Assembly: GCF_014127105.1 (NCBI RefSeq)
Contig: NZ_CP059902.1
Span: forward strand, 1,149,001-1,213,000
DNA: 64,000 bases
Source of the DNA: Devosia sp. MC521
GTDB lineage: Bacteria; Pseudomonadota; Alphaproteobacteria; Rhizobiales; Devosiaceae
Reading direction: 5' to 3'
A model generated the notes under the pieces. The model did not search any database, was not told where the DNA came from, and was given only the letters and a program-made list of their open reading frames with translations. Of the stretch, positions 34,164-42,393 are shown one piece after another; within the stretch, counting starts at the first letter, position 1, and each line of letters starts with the position of its first letter. The position numbers and the translations under genes were made by a program.

Positions 34164-35102
34164 ATGACTGCTAAGTCGGCGAATGTTGTTCAGTCGGATG
34201 TCATTGATATCGTCTCGCGCATGCAGCGCGTGGAGGGCGAGCTGTCCCCAGCCGAGCAGCAGGTTCTTAAAGCCGTGCGCGTCGACTTCGAAGCCACGAC
34301 GCGAATGACCATCGCTGAACTCGCCAAAGCGGCGGATGTCAGTCAGCCTACCGTGACGCGTTTCTGCCGGTCTATCGGTAGCGCTTCCTTTGCCGATTTT
34401 AAGATCAACCTCGCCACGACCTTGACCGTCGCCGCCGCCTATTTGCAGCCAGACCGCCAGTTTGACGATGATGCAGGGCAGCTTGCGCAATCGATCATGT
34501 CGCGTGCGATCAACGCCATGCGAGATGCGCTGAATGGGCTCGATACTGACGCCGTAACCCGCGCTATCGCAGCACTATCCAATGCGCGTCGCGTGGATAT
34601 TTACGGGCAAGGCGGGGGCTCGGCGAGCCTGGTCGAGGACGCAAAACTGCGGCTGTTCCGTATTGGCTTGCCTGTGTCGGCCTATATCGACGGGCATCAG
34701 CAACGCATGTCGGCAGCGACCCTGAGCAAGGGTGATGTGGTAATCGCCATTTCGAACAGCGGGCGGTCGAAAGCGGTGGCAGAAGCCGTTCAAATTGCGT
34801 CGTCTTTCGGCGCGACGACAATTGCGTTGACCCGACCTGATACGCCCGTGGCAGAGGGCGCCACGATCCTCATTCCAATCGTTATCGCAGAGGACGAAAA
34901 CGTCCTCGCGCCAACGCCTTCCAGATACGCCCACATGATGGTGATCGATACGATTGCCGCAGGTGTCGCCTCAGAGCGAGGCGCTCAGGCGCGCGAAATC
35001 TTGCGGCGCGTTCGATACACGGTCGCCAGCATTGGCATAGCCATTCCCGCGCCATCCACTGACCCAACGATCTTGATGAAGACCATCAAACCGCACGAGT
35101 GA
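34164..35102 (+). CDS. RpiR-family transcriptional regulator (HTH plus SIS domain)
   Basis: Regulator of 312 residues. The N-terminal HTH shows LSPAEQQVLKAV and the DNA-recognition TVTRFCRSIG; the C-terminal sugar-isomerase-like SIS domain has YGQGGGSASLVEDAKLRL and VVIAISNSGRSKAVAE. RpiR proteins sense phosphorylated sugars or related ligands, which hints that the adjacent importer carries a sugar-like compound. ATG 34164 gives a normal N-terminus; longer frames to 34056 lack a ribosome site. Four bases precede the D-aminoacylase gene. Confidence 0.9.
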   Translation: MTAKSANVVQSDVIDIVSRMQRVEGELSPAEQQVLKAVRVDFEATTRMTIAELAKAADVSQPTVTRFCRSIGSASFADFKINLATTLTVAAAYLQPDRQFDDDAGQLAQSIMSRAINAMRDALNGLDTDAVTRAIAALSNARRVDIYGQGGGSASLVEDAKLRLFRIGLPVSAYIDGHQQRMSAATLSKGDVVIAISNSGRSKAVAEAVQIASSFGATTIALTRPDTPVAEGATILIPIVIAEDENVLAPTPSRYAHMMVIDTIAAGVASERGAQAREILRRVRYTVASIGIAIPAPSTDPTILMKTIKPHE

Positions 35103-35106
35103 TCCC

Positions 35107-36567
35107 ATGACCTTGGCCAGCAACAATACGCCCGATTGGGTGTTCCGGAACGCGCGCATCATCGATGGCAAGGGAGGAGCGTCCTATCACGGGGAGTTGG
35201 CAATCGTTGGCGACACGATTTCTGCAGTGGGGCCGGTCGGGTCAATTAGCCAGACGGGACGCAATGAAGTCGATCTGGAAGGGCTAGCACTCGCACCTGG
35301 TTTTATCGACTCTCATACCCATGATGACCGCATCGTGCTCGATGCGCCGGAAATGCTGCCAAAAATCAGCCAAGGTGTGACCACCGTTGTCGTTGGAAAC
35401 TGTGGTGTTTCCCTCGCTCCCGTGACTTTTAAGGGCGATCCTCCACCGCCGATGAACCTTTTGGGTGGCAATCGTTCCTATGAATTCGTCACCTTCGCCT
35501 CTTACGCGCGGGCGGTGGCCGAGGTTGTACCCGCTGTAAACGTCGCTGCACTGGTCGGCCATTCAGCCCTGCGATTGGCGGTGATGGCTGACGTTAACGC
35601 GAAGGCGAGCGACAGCGAGATCGAGCGCATGGGTGCATTGCTATCCGAGGCAATGGAAAATGGGGCAGTGGGGTGGTCGACAGGCCTGTTCTATCCCACA
35701 AATGCAGCAGCAGATGCTGACGAGGTATCCCGGTTGGGGCGCTATGTTGCGCGACACAGCGGTGTCTACGCGACCCACATGCGCGACGAATTCGAGCATG
35801 TTCTAGAGAGCATCGATGAGTCTGCTGACACCGCTAAAGCGGCGGGTACAGCATTGGTCATCTCGCATCATAAATGTGCGGGGGTCGAGAACTGGGGGCG
35901 ATCGCAGCAGACACTGCCCAAGATTACGCGATTGGCCCAAGATCAGACGATTAATATCGACGTTTACCCCTATGCGGCTGGCTCGACCAATCTGCGCGCG
36001 GATCTGATCACCGATACATATCCGATCATGATCTCGTGGTCCGGGCCGCATCCGGAAATGACGGGTCGTTACCTTATCGACATTGCCGCAGAGTGGGGCC
36101 TCGACCTGAGTTCCGCTGCCGCGAAGCTGCAACCTGCAGGTGCGATTTACTTTCAGATGGATGAAGCCGATGTGCGGCGTGTCCTCGCCTCGCCGCTCTC
36201 GATGATCGGTTCGGACGGTTTACCGCATGACGTCCATCCGCATCCGCGTTTGTGGGGAACATTCCCGCGCGTACTGGGGCACTATGCACGAGACGAGAAT
36301 TTGTTCGATCTGGAGACTGCGGTCCACAAGATGACGGGCAAGACTGCAAAGGTCTTCGGGCTGACGCGGCGCGGTCAGCTCAAAGCCGGTTGCTTTGCCG
36401 ACCTCGTCGCATTCCGCCCGGACGCCATTGCGGATTTGGCGACATACGAAAAGCCAGTCCAACAATCGGTTGGCATCGAACTGGTCATGGTGAATGGCAA
36501 AATGAGCTTTGGCCAAAGTGGTGCGTCGGTCACGCGTGCTGGACGACTTGTCTACCGCGACAGGTAA
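35107..36567 (+). CDS. N-acyl-D-amino-acid deacylase family amidohydrolase
   Basis: Metal-dependent amidohydrolase of 486 residues in the D-aminoacylase/D-hydantoinase-like group. The metal-binding HxH is in GFIDSHTHDD, followed by the family motif VVGNCGVSLAP; later histidines (VGHSALRL, ISHHKCAGVENWG) and the C-terminal MIGSDGLPHDVHPHPR with catalytic Asp are in place. Family members remove acyl groups from N-acyl-D-amino acids or act on related amides. It is in operon with the RpiR regulator, so likely belongs to the same catabolic system as the divergent ABC operon. Confidence 0.92.
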   Translation: MTLASNNTPDWVFRNARIIDGKGGASYHGELAIVGDTISAVGPVGSISQTGRNEVDLEGLALAPGFIDSHTHDDRIVLDAPEMLPKISQGVTTVVVGNCGVSLAPVTFKGDPPPPMNLLGGNRSYEFVTFASYARAVAEVVPAVNVAALVGHSALRLAVMADVNAKASDSEIERMGALLSEAMENGAVGWSTGLFYPTNAAADADEVSRLGRYVARHSGVYATHMRDEFEHVLESIDESADTAKAAGTALVISHHKCAGVENWGRSQQTLPKITRLAQDQTINIDVYPYAAGSTNLRADLITDTYPIMISWSGPHPEMTGRYLIDIAAEWGLDLSSAAAKLQPAGAIYFQMDEADVRRVLASPLSMIGSDGLPHDVHPHPRLWGTFPRVLGHYARDENLFDLETAVHKMTGKTAKVFGLTRRGQLKAGCFADLVAFRPDAIADLATYEKPVQQSVGIELVMVNGKMSFGQSGASVTRAGRLVYRDR

Positions 36568-36593
36568 TGGTGTTTCTTGGGCCGGTGGTGGAG

Positions 36594-37523
36594 TTACGAG
36601 GCGACGTGCAATCTGAGCACAATGTCCTGATCGTAATTGCCAAAACCCTTGCCAAAAATATTGATGCCGCCGGGATGCTTGGCGTCGTCTTTGACCGCGA
36701 TGCGTAAGCGGATCGAGTGGTGCGTGTCCAAATCAAGGTCGGCCATCGACACCGGCGAGATTTTCATCCCGTCAACGTAAGTGCCGGCGGCTGTCACGCG
36801 CCAGCTTTTCAGCTTGCCATATTGGCTGCCCTTAAGCTTCCACCAGTCGGGCGTGTAGACGCCTCGTTTGTCGCCATAGTCGCCAGTCGACATCCAAGTG
36901 CCGATTTCGATGCCATTGATCGAAAGGGTAATGTCGCTTGGCCAATCGGCGGATGTGCCTGGCACCTCGGAGCTAAGCTCGATTGCGAACTCTAGGGTTT
37001 CTACGGTTGTTTTGGAGAGGCGGGCATTATTGGGAAATTGGTATTCTAGATAGCCGCGCGTGAACCATATCAGTCCGGCCTTCATGCGGTCGGGGTCGAG
37101 GAATGTGTCTGGCACGTCCAAGAGCCCAATGATGCTTTCCGTAGAACACAATCCGCATGGCGCCGTGACCTCACAACTGGTGTAAAGCCCCAAGGGCATG
37201 GACACTTCTATGACGCTGTCACGCTTGTCACTTTTGTCCTCGTTGAACATGACGAGGATCTCGTCAAAAGTGGAGTGGCAGATCTTTTGATTGCCCTTCC
37301 GTGCCTTTTGCGTTTCGAGCCGCAAGAGGCCTGCGGCCTCTAAGATTTGCACATTTGTGGAGACGGTCGATTGCGGTAGGCCCAAGTGGTCGGCAATGTC
37401 GTTGCCATTGAGTGGGCCTTCGGTCCGCAAAAGTTTCAAGATTTTGACGCGAATAGGGGAGGCTAAGCCTCTGATGATGTCTTGGCCTTCTTCCGGGTCA
37501 ACCACTAGAAAATTGCGGCTCAT
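36594..37523 (-). CDS. ArsR-type helix-turn-helix regulator with a long C-terminal domain
   Basis: Predicted transcriptional regulator of 309 residues. Residues 1-90 carry a winged helix of the ArsR type (LASPIRVKILKLLRTEGPLNGNDIADHLGLPQ split over the usual helices, STVSTNVQILEAAGLL). The remaining 200 residues are a beta-rich ligand-binding-like domain with two cysteines (CEVTAPCGLC) that could bind metal or sense redox state. The long C-terminal domain is conserved in a small regulator group often found near sugar catabolic genes, but no ligand is known. It converges with the D-aminoacylase gene and a palindrome lies just upstream. Confidence 0.85.
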   Translation of the reverse strand: MSRNFLVVDPEEGQDIIRGLASPIRVKILKLLRTEGPLNGNDIADHLGLPQSTVSTNVQILEAAGLLRLETQKARKGNQKICHSTFDEILVMFNEDKSDKRDSVIEVSMPLGLYTSCEVTAPCGLCSTESIIGLLDVPDTFLDPDRMKAGLIWFTRGYLEYQFPNNARLSKTTVETLEFAIELSSEVPGTSADWPSDITLSINGIEIGTWMSTGDYGDKRGVYTPDWWKLKGSQYGKLKSWRVTAAGTYVDGMKISPVSMADLDLDTHHSIRLRIAVKDDAKHPGGINIFGKGFGNYDQDIVLRLHVAS

Positions 37524-37830
37524 CAGGTCCTCGTGGCCCAGATCGGCGAATGTATATCAGATAGACTGATACGTATTGGCTGGCAACTCTGGCGCGGGCT
37601 TGCCGCTAAAACAAAAGAGACGCGCGCCGCTCCAGACGCACGTCCCTTCTGCGCGGCCATACTTCGGTGAGGATGGCCAGCTATTACCTACCCTTTGTGT
37701 CCCTCAGAAAACTGATAACGCAGGTTTTTGGCCGTGGCTCTGTCGATCGTGACTCGGTCGTGAGCCTGGCCAATCCGTCAAATGGCGACTAACCCCTTTG
37801 ACGGTGTAGGTAACGTATTCCGTTCGTCCG
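37524..37830. other. Intergenic spacer of about 300 bases
   Basis: Separates the ArsR-type regulator from the last gene of the PQQ operon. Apart from the palindrome at 37555 I see no gene or terminator here; the GC-rich stretch around 37620-37670 may fold but has no clear stem. Confidence 0.5.
37555..37571. promoter_or_regulatory. Dyad upstream of the ArsR-type regulator
   Basis: TATCAG-ATAGA-CTGATA, a perfect six-base dyad, ends 32 bases upstream of the regulator start, a natural place for autoregulation. Confidence 0.45.
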
Positions 37831-38607
37831 TTATCGGACTGTCAGACCGTAGTTCTCCGCCAGTTTTGCAACCGTGCCATCTGCCTTGAGGTCAGCAAGT
37901 GTTGCGTCCATTTGACGGCGTAGGGTTGTGTCACCCTTCCAGAAACCGAAGCTCAGCCCTGTGGCCGCGGGACCGTTTGGGACGGGGCTGAGGCTGAACT
38001 CGCTCGTGTCAAAATGGGCGGCCGCGATCGTGCTTTCGGTGATTGCAGAGCTGATTTCGCCTTGGGTGAAAGCTTCGACTAAGTCCTCGACGTTTTGCAT
38101 TGGCAGAGCGTCGACACCGTCCCGAATAAGGCTTTGAGCCAGCGCGACGCGATCCAGCGCGAAGGTGCCCGGTGCGAAAGCAACGCTCTCGGGTGGCCAC
38201 GCTGCCTCGCCTTTGTGAACCCATGTCCATTCGCTCAAAAGGTAAGGGGCGGTTAGCTCTAAAAGGCTTCTGCTCCAAACATTATCGCGGATGCCGCCAA
38301 CAATAACGCGGCAGTTGGCGCGCGAAATCCGCCAGTTGGTCGGATTGTATTCCCGGTTCATCGCCGCGTTCTGTGTCACCGTGATGGTGAGACCCATCCG
38401 ATTGGCCGCTTCCCGGAGCAGCTCGATCTCAAAGCCCGGCTTCTCGCGGTCGCGCGTGACAAGGGGGCCCATCTCACGCGGGGCGCAAACGGTGAGGCGT
38501 TCAGCCTGATGAATTTCAGACCAAGACTCGTCGGACGGCAGAAAGCTAACGCCGAACAGAATGGCGAAAGACACTGTGAGCGGTACGAGGGGGCGAAGAG
38601 AGATCAT
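37831..38607 (-). CDS. Periplasmic family-3 solute-binding protein, quinoprotein-associated
   Basis: Binding protein of 258 residues with an N-terminal hydrophobic export segment and the family-3 fold (LTVCAPREMGPLVTRD, GFEIELLREAANRMGL). Such proteins (XoxJ or MxaJ relatives) accompany PQQ dehydrogenases and are thought to help assemble or activate the enzyme rather than import a nutrient. It is the last gene of the operon, three bases after the ABC permease; a second, different one is at 48518. Confidence 0.85.
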   Translation of the reverse strand: MISLRPLVPLTVSFAILFGVSFLPSDESWSEIHQAERLTVCAPREMGPLVTRDREKPGFEIELLREAANRMGLTITVTQNAAMNREYNPTNWRISRANCRVIVGGIRDNVWSRSLLELTAPYLLSEWTWVHKGEAAWPPESVAFAPGTFALDRVALAQSLIRDGVDALPMQNVEDLVEAFTQGEISSAITESTIAAAHFDTSEFSLSPVPNGPAATGLSFGFWKGDTTLRRQMDATLADLKADGTVAKLAENYGLTVR

Positions 38608-38610
38608 CGC

Positions 38611-39477
38611 CTATACCTTGCGGAATTCGTACATGGCGACGAGAAAGAGAACGATAGCCATGCCGCCCGCGACCTGCCAGCCCAGCATAAGGGGGAAGGA
38701 GTGAAAGCCGATGAGGATGCCGCGTAAGCTATCGACAGCATACGTAATCGGATTGGCTTCAACCAGCGCCACGAGCCAGCGCGGATAGACGACCAACGTC
38801 TGAGCACGAGTAAGAGCCGGATCAAGCGGAAACACCGAGGACGAGGTGAAGTAGAGCGGGAGCACGAGCGCGTTTGAAAACACGCCAAAGCCCTCAAACC
38901 CTTTCACATGGTTGGCAATGACGATGCCAAGCGATGTCATGCCAAAGGAGATGACGAACATCAGTCCCAAGGCGGCAATGAAGTCCTCCAAGCTGATGTG
39001 GATATTGGCAAAGCGCGCTACGGCCAAAACCAGCATGCCGTGAACCACAGCTGTGGTGGCTCCGCCTAAGACTTTGCCCAAAAGGATGAAATTGCGCGGC
39101 AGCGGCGAGACGAGAACTTCACGCAGGAAGCCAAACTCACGATCCCAGATTAACGAAACCGCCGATTGGATGGAGGTGTAGAGGATGTTGAGGACGATCA
39201 CGCCGGGAAAGATGTACTGCAAATAGGTGAAGGGGACGATGAACTTAACGTCGCCCATGACTTCGCCCCGGAAGAACGGGTTGAGGCCAACGCCGAGAAT
39301 AAGCACCCAGAGGAGCGGCCGAGAGACGCCACCGATCAGCTGTCCGCGATCGGTGAGTGAGCGCTTTACTTCGCGCCACCAAATGACCTGCACACCGCAA
39401 GCGATGTCCCACATATTGCGCAAGGCCGAAGGATTGTACTGACGGCGCGCGCGCGGAGTTGGGGTTTTCTGGCTCAT
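38611..39477 (-). CDS. ABC-2 type permease, PedC-like, quinoprotein-associated
   Basis: Membrane subunit of 288 residues with six hydrophobic segments and the ABC-2 signature (EFGFLREVLVSPLPRNFILLGK). Together with the ATPase just upstream it matches the PQQ-dependent alcohol-associated ABC transporter known from pedC-type clusters. Its transported substance is not established; a role in export of a toxic intermediate or in cofactor or metal handling is possible. Its ATG overlaps the ATPase stop as ATGA. Confidence 0.88.
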   Translation of the reverse strand: MSQKTPTPRARRQYNPSALRNMWDIACGVQVIWWREVKRSLTDRGQLIGGVSRPLLWVLILGVGLNPFFRGEVMGDVKFIVPFTYLQYIFPGVIVLNILYTSIQSAVSLIWDREFGFLREVLVSPLPRNFILLGKVLGGATTAVVHGMLVLAVARFANIHISLEDFIAALGLMFVISFGMTSLGIVIANHVKGFEGFGVFSNALVLPLYFTSSSVFPLDPALTRAQTLVVYPRWLVALVEANPITYAVDSLRGILIGFHSFPLMLGWQVAGGMAIVLFLVAMYEFRKV

Positions 39478-40469
39478 TTGCGAGCTCCTTTGCCAGCGGG
39501 CTTGCCGCGTCCAGAGTTCGGTGCTTCTTCGCGCAAAGCGCGGCCGGTGAGGCTGAGGAAGACACTTTCGAGGCTTGGCGGTTCAAGGGTAGCCAGCGCA
39601 ACTTTGCCACGCAGGGCGGCAAGCGCAGCCTCAGCTTCAGGTAGAGAGGCGAAGCGTACGAGCATCTGGCCGTCGGGCATTGTCATGGCGTCGGGGTGAG
39701 CAGAAACAATAGCTTGGCGGCCAGCGCTGCCTTCCGGCTGCAACCGCAAGAGCGTCGTGCCATGCTTGGCTTTTAGATCTGCCGGCGTGCCCTCAACGAG
39801 GATTTTGCCACGGTCGATGACACAGACGTCGTCGGCTTCTGCCACTTCGTCGATGTAGTGCGTGGTGACGACAACCGTCAGTCCGGTCTGCTCACGCAAG
39901 TCCGTGAGGTGCTGCCAGATATTGGCGCGGGACTGGGGGTCGAGACCAACAGTGGGTTCATCCATAAAGAGAATTTCTGGGTCGTGGAGCAGGCCGCGAG
40001 CGATCTCGAGGCGGCGCTTCATACCCGCGGAAAGGGCGCGTACGGGCGCTTTGCGCCATTCTTCCAAGCGGACGAGTTCGAGCATTTCATCAATGCGGCG
40101 ATTGCGTTCGGAACGCCCCATGGCGTGAACGCGCGCGTGAAAGTCGAGGTTGTCGAAAACCGACAGTCGTGTGTCCAGCGTAGAGTTCTGAAATATAACG
40201 CCAATCCGGCGACGCACGTCGCGCGGGTGCCGTGCCACGTCGATCCCCGCGACGACAGCACGCCCGGCAACTGGCTTGCGAATGGTCGAGACAATATCGA
40301 TGAGCGTCGACTTGCCTGCGCCATTGGGGCCGATCAGGGCAAAGAGGCTACCGTTAGGAACGGTGAGGCTGACATTGTCCAAAGCCAGGGTGCGGCCATA
40401 GCGCTGGGAGATGCCGTCCACAACAATAGCGGCGTTATCACTGACGGGCGCTGACGAAGATTGGGTCAT
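39474..40469 (-). CDS. ABC transporter ATP-binding protein, quinoprotein-associated
   Basis: ATPase of 331 residues with Walker A GPNGAGKST, ABC-2-type LSAGMKRRLEIARGL and Walker B ILFMDEPTVGLD. The C-terminal 100 residues form an extra domain typical of DrrA/CcmA-type exporters. Overlaps the DUF58 and permease genes by four bases each, so all three are translationally coupled. Probable partner of the ABC-2 permease at 38611. Confidence 0.9.
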   Translation of the reverse strand: MTQSSSAPVSDNAAIVVDGISQRYGRTLALDNVSLTVPNGSLFALIGPNGAGKSTLIDIVSTIRKPVAGRAVVAGIDVARHPRDVRRRIGVIFQNSTLDTRLSVFDNLDFHARVHAMGRSERNRRIDEMLELVRLEEWRKAPVRALSAGMKRRLEIARGLLHDPEILFMDEPTVGLDPQSRANIWQHLTDLREQTGLTVVVTTHYIDEVAEADDVCVIDRGKILVEGTPADLKAKHGTTLLRLQPEGSAGRQAIVSAHPDAMTMPDGQMLVRFASLPEAEAALAALRGKVALATLEPPSLESVFLSLTGRALREEAPNSGRGKPAGKGARK

Positions 40470-41395
40470 GCGATGACTCCTGCTTGAGGCAAGGTCTCAA
40501 AACACAGTGTGCTGAGACTGTCCTCGGCATGCAGAGTGAGGAAAATATTGCGTGGGTTTACCGCGGTGCGGAGCGATAGCTGCAATGTATCAAGGGCTTG
40601 CCTGTATTGGCTAAGCATTGTTTCGTCGATGGTTATGTCGCGCTCATGCCCCGTTTCTGCGTCGACAAAGCGGTGAACGCCTTCGCCATAGGCACCGGGA
40701 TCACGCTCGACAGCGCTAAGTATTTGAAGGGCGGCTATACTCGCTGGAGTGGCTGCCAAACTGCCCAAACTCTGCGCCGCGCCGGGTTCCCAGAAATCTG
40801 AAAGCACGATGCAGACCGAGCCTGCATCGGCCGTTGCACGAAGAGATTCAATGCTTTGGGCAAGGCTAGACAGCGCTGGCCTTGGTTCGCCGACTTCACG
40901 GTCGTGGACTGGCCTTAGGTCTGTTTGCGCGAATGCGAACAGCTCTGGTGCTCGGCTGCGGCCCTGCCAAACGGGGGAGCGACGGATCGAATTGTCGCCC
41001 TCTAAGACGAGTATTTGAACGCGATCTTGACCGACTAGCGCGACAAAACCGAGGGCTGATGCCAGGGCTGAGGCAAGGCGAGCCTTCGCAGGAACGCTGA
41101 CCATAGAAGGGGTTAGGTCGAGAACAATGGTAACAAGGAGCTGACGACGTTGCACATAGCTACGGGTCAGCGGCGCGCCAAGGGCTAGGCTGCGCGGATC
41201 AACATGGCGCAGATCATCACCAGCGCGATAGGCGCGGTATTCGGCAAACTCCATGCCCGCGCCGCTCGTTTTTGATTGACGCTCGCCAACACCGCGCGTG
41301 GCCCGTGAAGAGCCCGCTACGATGTGCATTGCTGAAAGCTGATCCATCAATGCAGGCGTGAGTGCCGCCTGCGCTTGATTTGCCTCTAAGCTCAT
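40466..41395 (-). CDS. DUF58 family protein, MxaS-like
   Basis: Protein of 309 residues. It has the DUF58 stretch (EFAEYRAYRAGDDLRHVDPR) and a following vWA-like fold (LVTIVLDLTPSM). In methylotroph mxa clusters the equivalent MxaS works with the MoxR ATPase in activating the periplasmic dehydrogenase. Overlaps the MoxR stop and ABC ATPase start by four bases. It is cytosolic by sequence, lacking a transmembrane part. Confidence 0.88.
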   Translation of the reverse strand: MSLEANQAQAALTPALMDQLSAMHIVAGSSRATRGVGERQSKTSGAGMEFAEYRAYRAGDDLRHVDPRSLALGAPLTRSYVQRRQLLVTIVLDLTPSMVSVPAKARLASALASALGFVALVGQDRVQILVLEGDNSIRRSPVWQGRSRAPELFAFAQTDLRPVHDREVGEPRPALSSLAQSIESLRATADAGSVCIVLSDFWEPGAAQSLGSLAATPASIAALQILSAVERDPGAYGEGVHRFVDAETGHERDITIDETMLSQYRQALDTLQLSLRTAVNPRNIFLTLHAEDSLSTLCFETLPQAGVIA

Positions 41396-42393
41396 GAAAT
41401 CGAACCGAGATGTTTGTCAAAGAGGCGGTTGAGCAGCTTGGTCACGGCCAGCGGATCTGCCTTGGCTTCAAAGCGAGCGTGGAGGCGATGGAGCACGGTC
41501 GGGCCCATGACAGCACGGAGGTCCTCTACGGCAACGTGGTTGCGACCGGCGAGGAAAGCGTGGGCCTTCGCCCCGAGGAGCATTGACTGGGCCCCACGTG
41601 GGCTGATGCCATAGCGCAGAATGCGATTGGCTTCGGCATCGCTATCGGGGCTGCCCGGCTGGGTTGCTGTCGCGAGTTTGGCGACGGCCAGCGGGATGGA
41701 GGAGTGAACTGGCATGTCGCGGACCAGCGCACGCAGGATAAGAATTTGCTCAGGCGTTAGAACAGCTTGTAGCTTTGGCTTCTCGGTGCCGGTGGTGGCA
41801 ATGAGGATTTCAGCGAGACTTTCCGGGCTCGGGTATTTGACCTCAATGCGCAGCATGAAGCGGTCAACCTGCGCCTCGGGGAGGGTGTAAGTCCCTTCCA
41901 TTTCAATCGGGTTTTGGGTCGCGAGAACTGTGAATGGCTGCGGCAGCTGTTCGGTTCGGCCATTGTGAGAAATGGCCCCGTCCTGCATCGCTTCGAGCAA
42001 GGCGGACTGGGTGCGTGGGGTGGCGCGGTTGATTTCGTCGGCCAACAGGAGCTGGGTGAAAATCGGGCCCTTCTGGTAGTCGACGCGGGGGCGGCCGGTC
42101 TCGTCTTCAACCAGTGTCATGCCGCCAGTGATGTCGGCGGGCATAAGGTCAGGTGTGAACTGAATGCGCGCGAAATCGAGCCCGGTTGCAGCGTGAAGGC
42201 TTTGAACGAGAAGAGTTTTCCCGGTTCCCGGAGGACCTTCAAGGAGAACGTGGCCGCCTGAGATAATGCCGATCAGGGTTAGCAAAATGGTCTCGTCCTG
42301 ACCGCGCACGGCCTTGGCAATCTCACTGCGTGCAGCGCTGAGGGCAGTGCGGAGCGTTTCAATATCTGAAGCAATTGGGGCGTGAGCGGTCAC
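41392..42393 (-). CDS. MoxR-family AAA+ ATPase
   Basis: AAA+ protein of 333 residues. Walker A GPPGTGKT is at residues 53-60, Walker B is LLLADEINR, and NPIEMEGTYTLPEAQVDRF with the sensor regions completes the MoxR pattern. MoxR proteins act as chaperones or metal-insertion helpers together with vWA proteins. I chose GTG 42393, which overlaps the preceding gene's stop as GTGA; the longer frame to 42507 extends into that gene. Corresponds to MxaR in methanol-dehydrogenase clusters. Confidence 0.92.
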   Translation of the reverse strand: MTAHAPIASDIETLRTALSAARSEIAKAVRGQDETILLTLIGIISGGHVLLEGPPGTGKTLLVQSLHAATGLDFARIQFTPDLMPADITGGMTLVEDETGRPRVDYQKGPIFTQLLLADEINRATPRTQSALLEAMQDGAISHNGRTEQLPQPFTVLATQNPIEMEGTYTLPEAQVDRFMLRIEVKYPSPESLAEILIATTGTEKPKLQAVLTPEQILILRALVRDMPVHSSIPLAVAKLATATQPGSPDSDAEANRILRYGISPRGAQSMLLGAKAHAFLAGRNHVAVEDLRAVMGPTVLHRLHARFEAKADPLAVTKLLNRLFDKHLGSIS

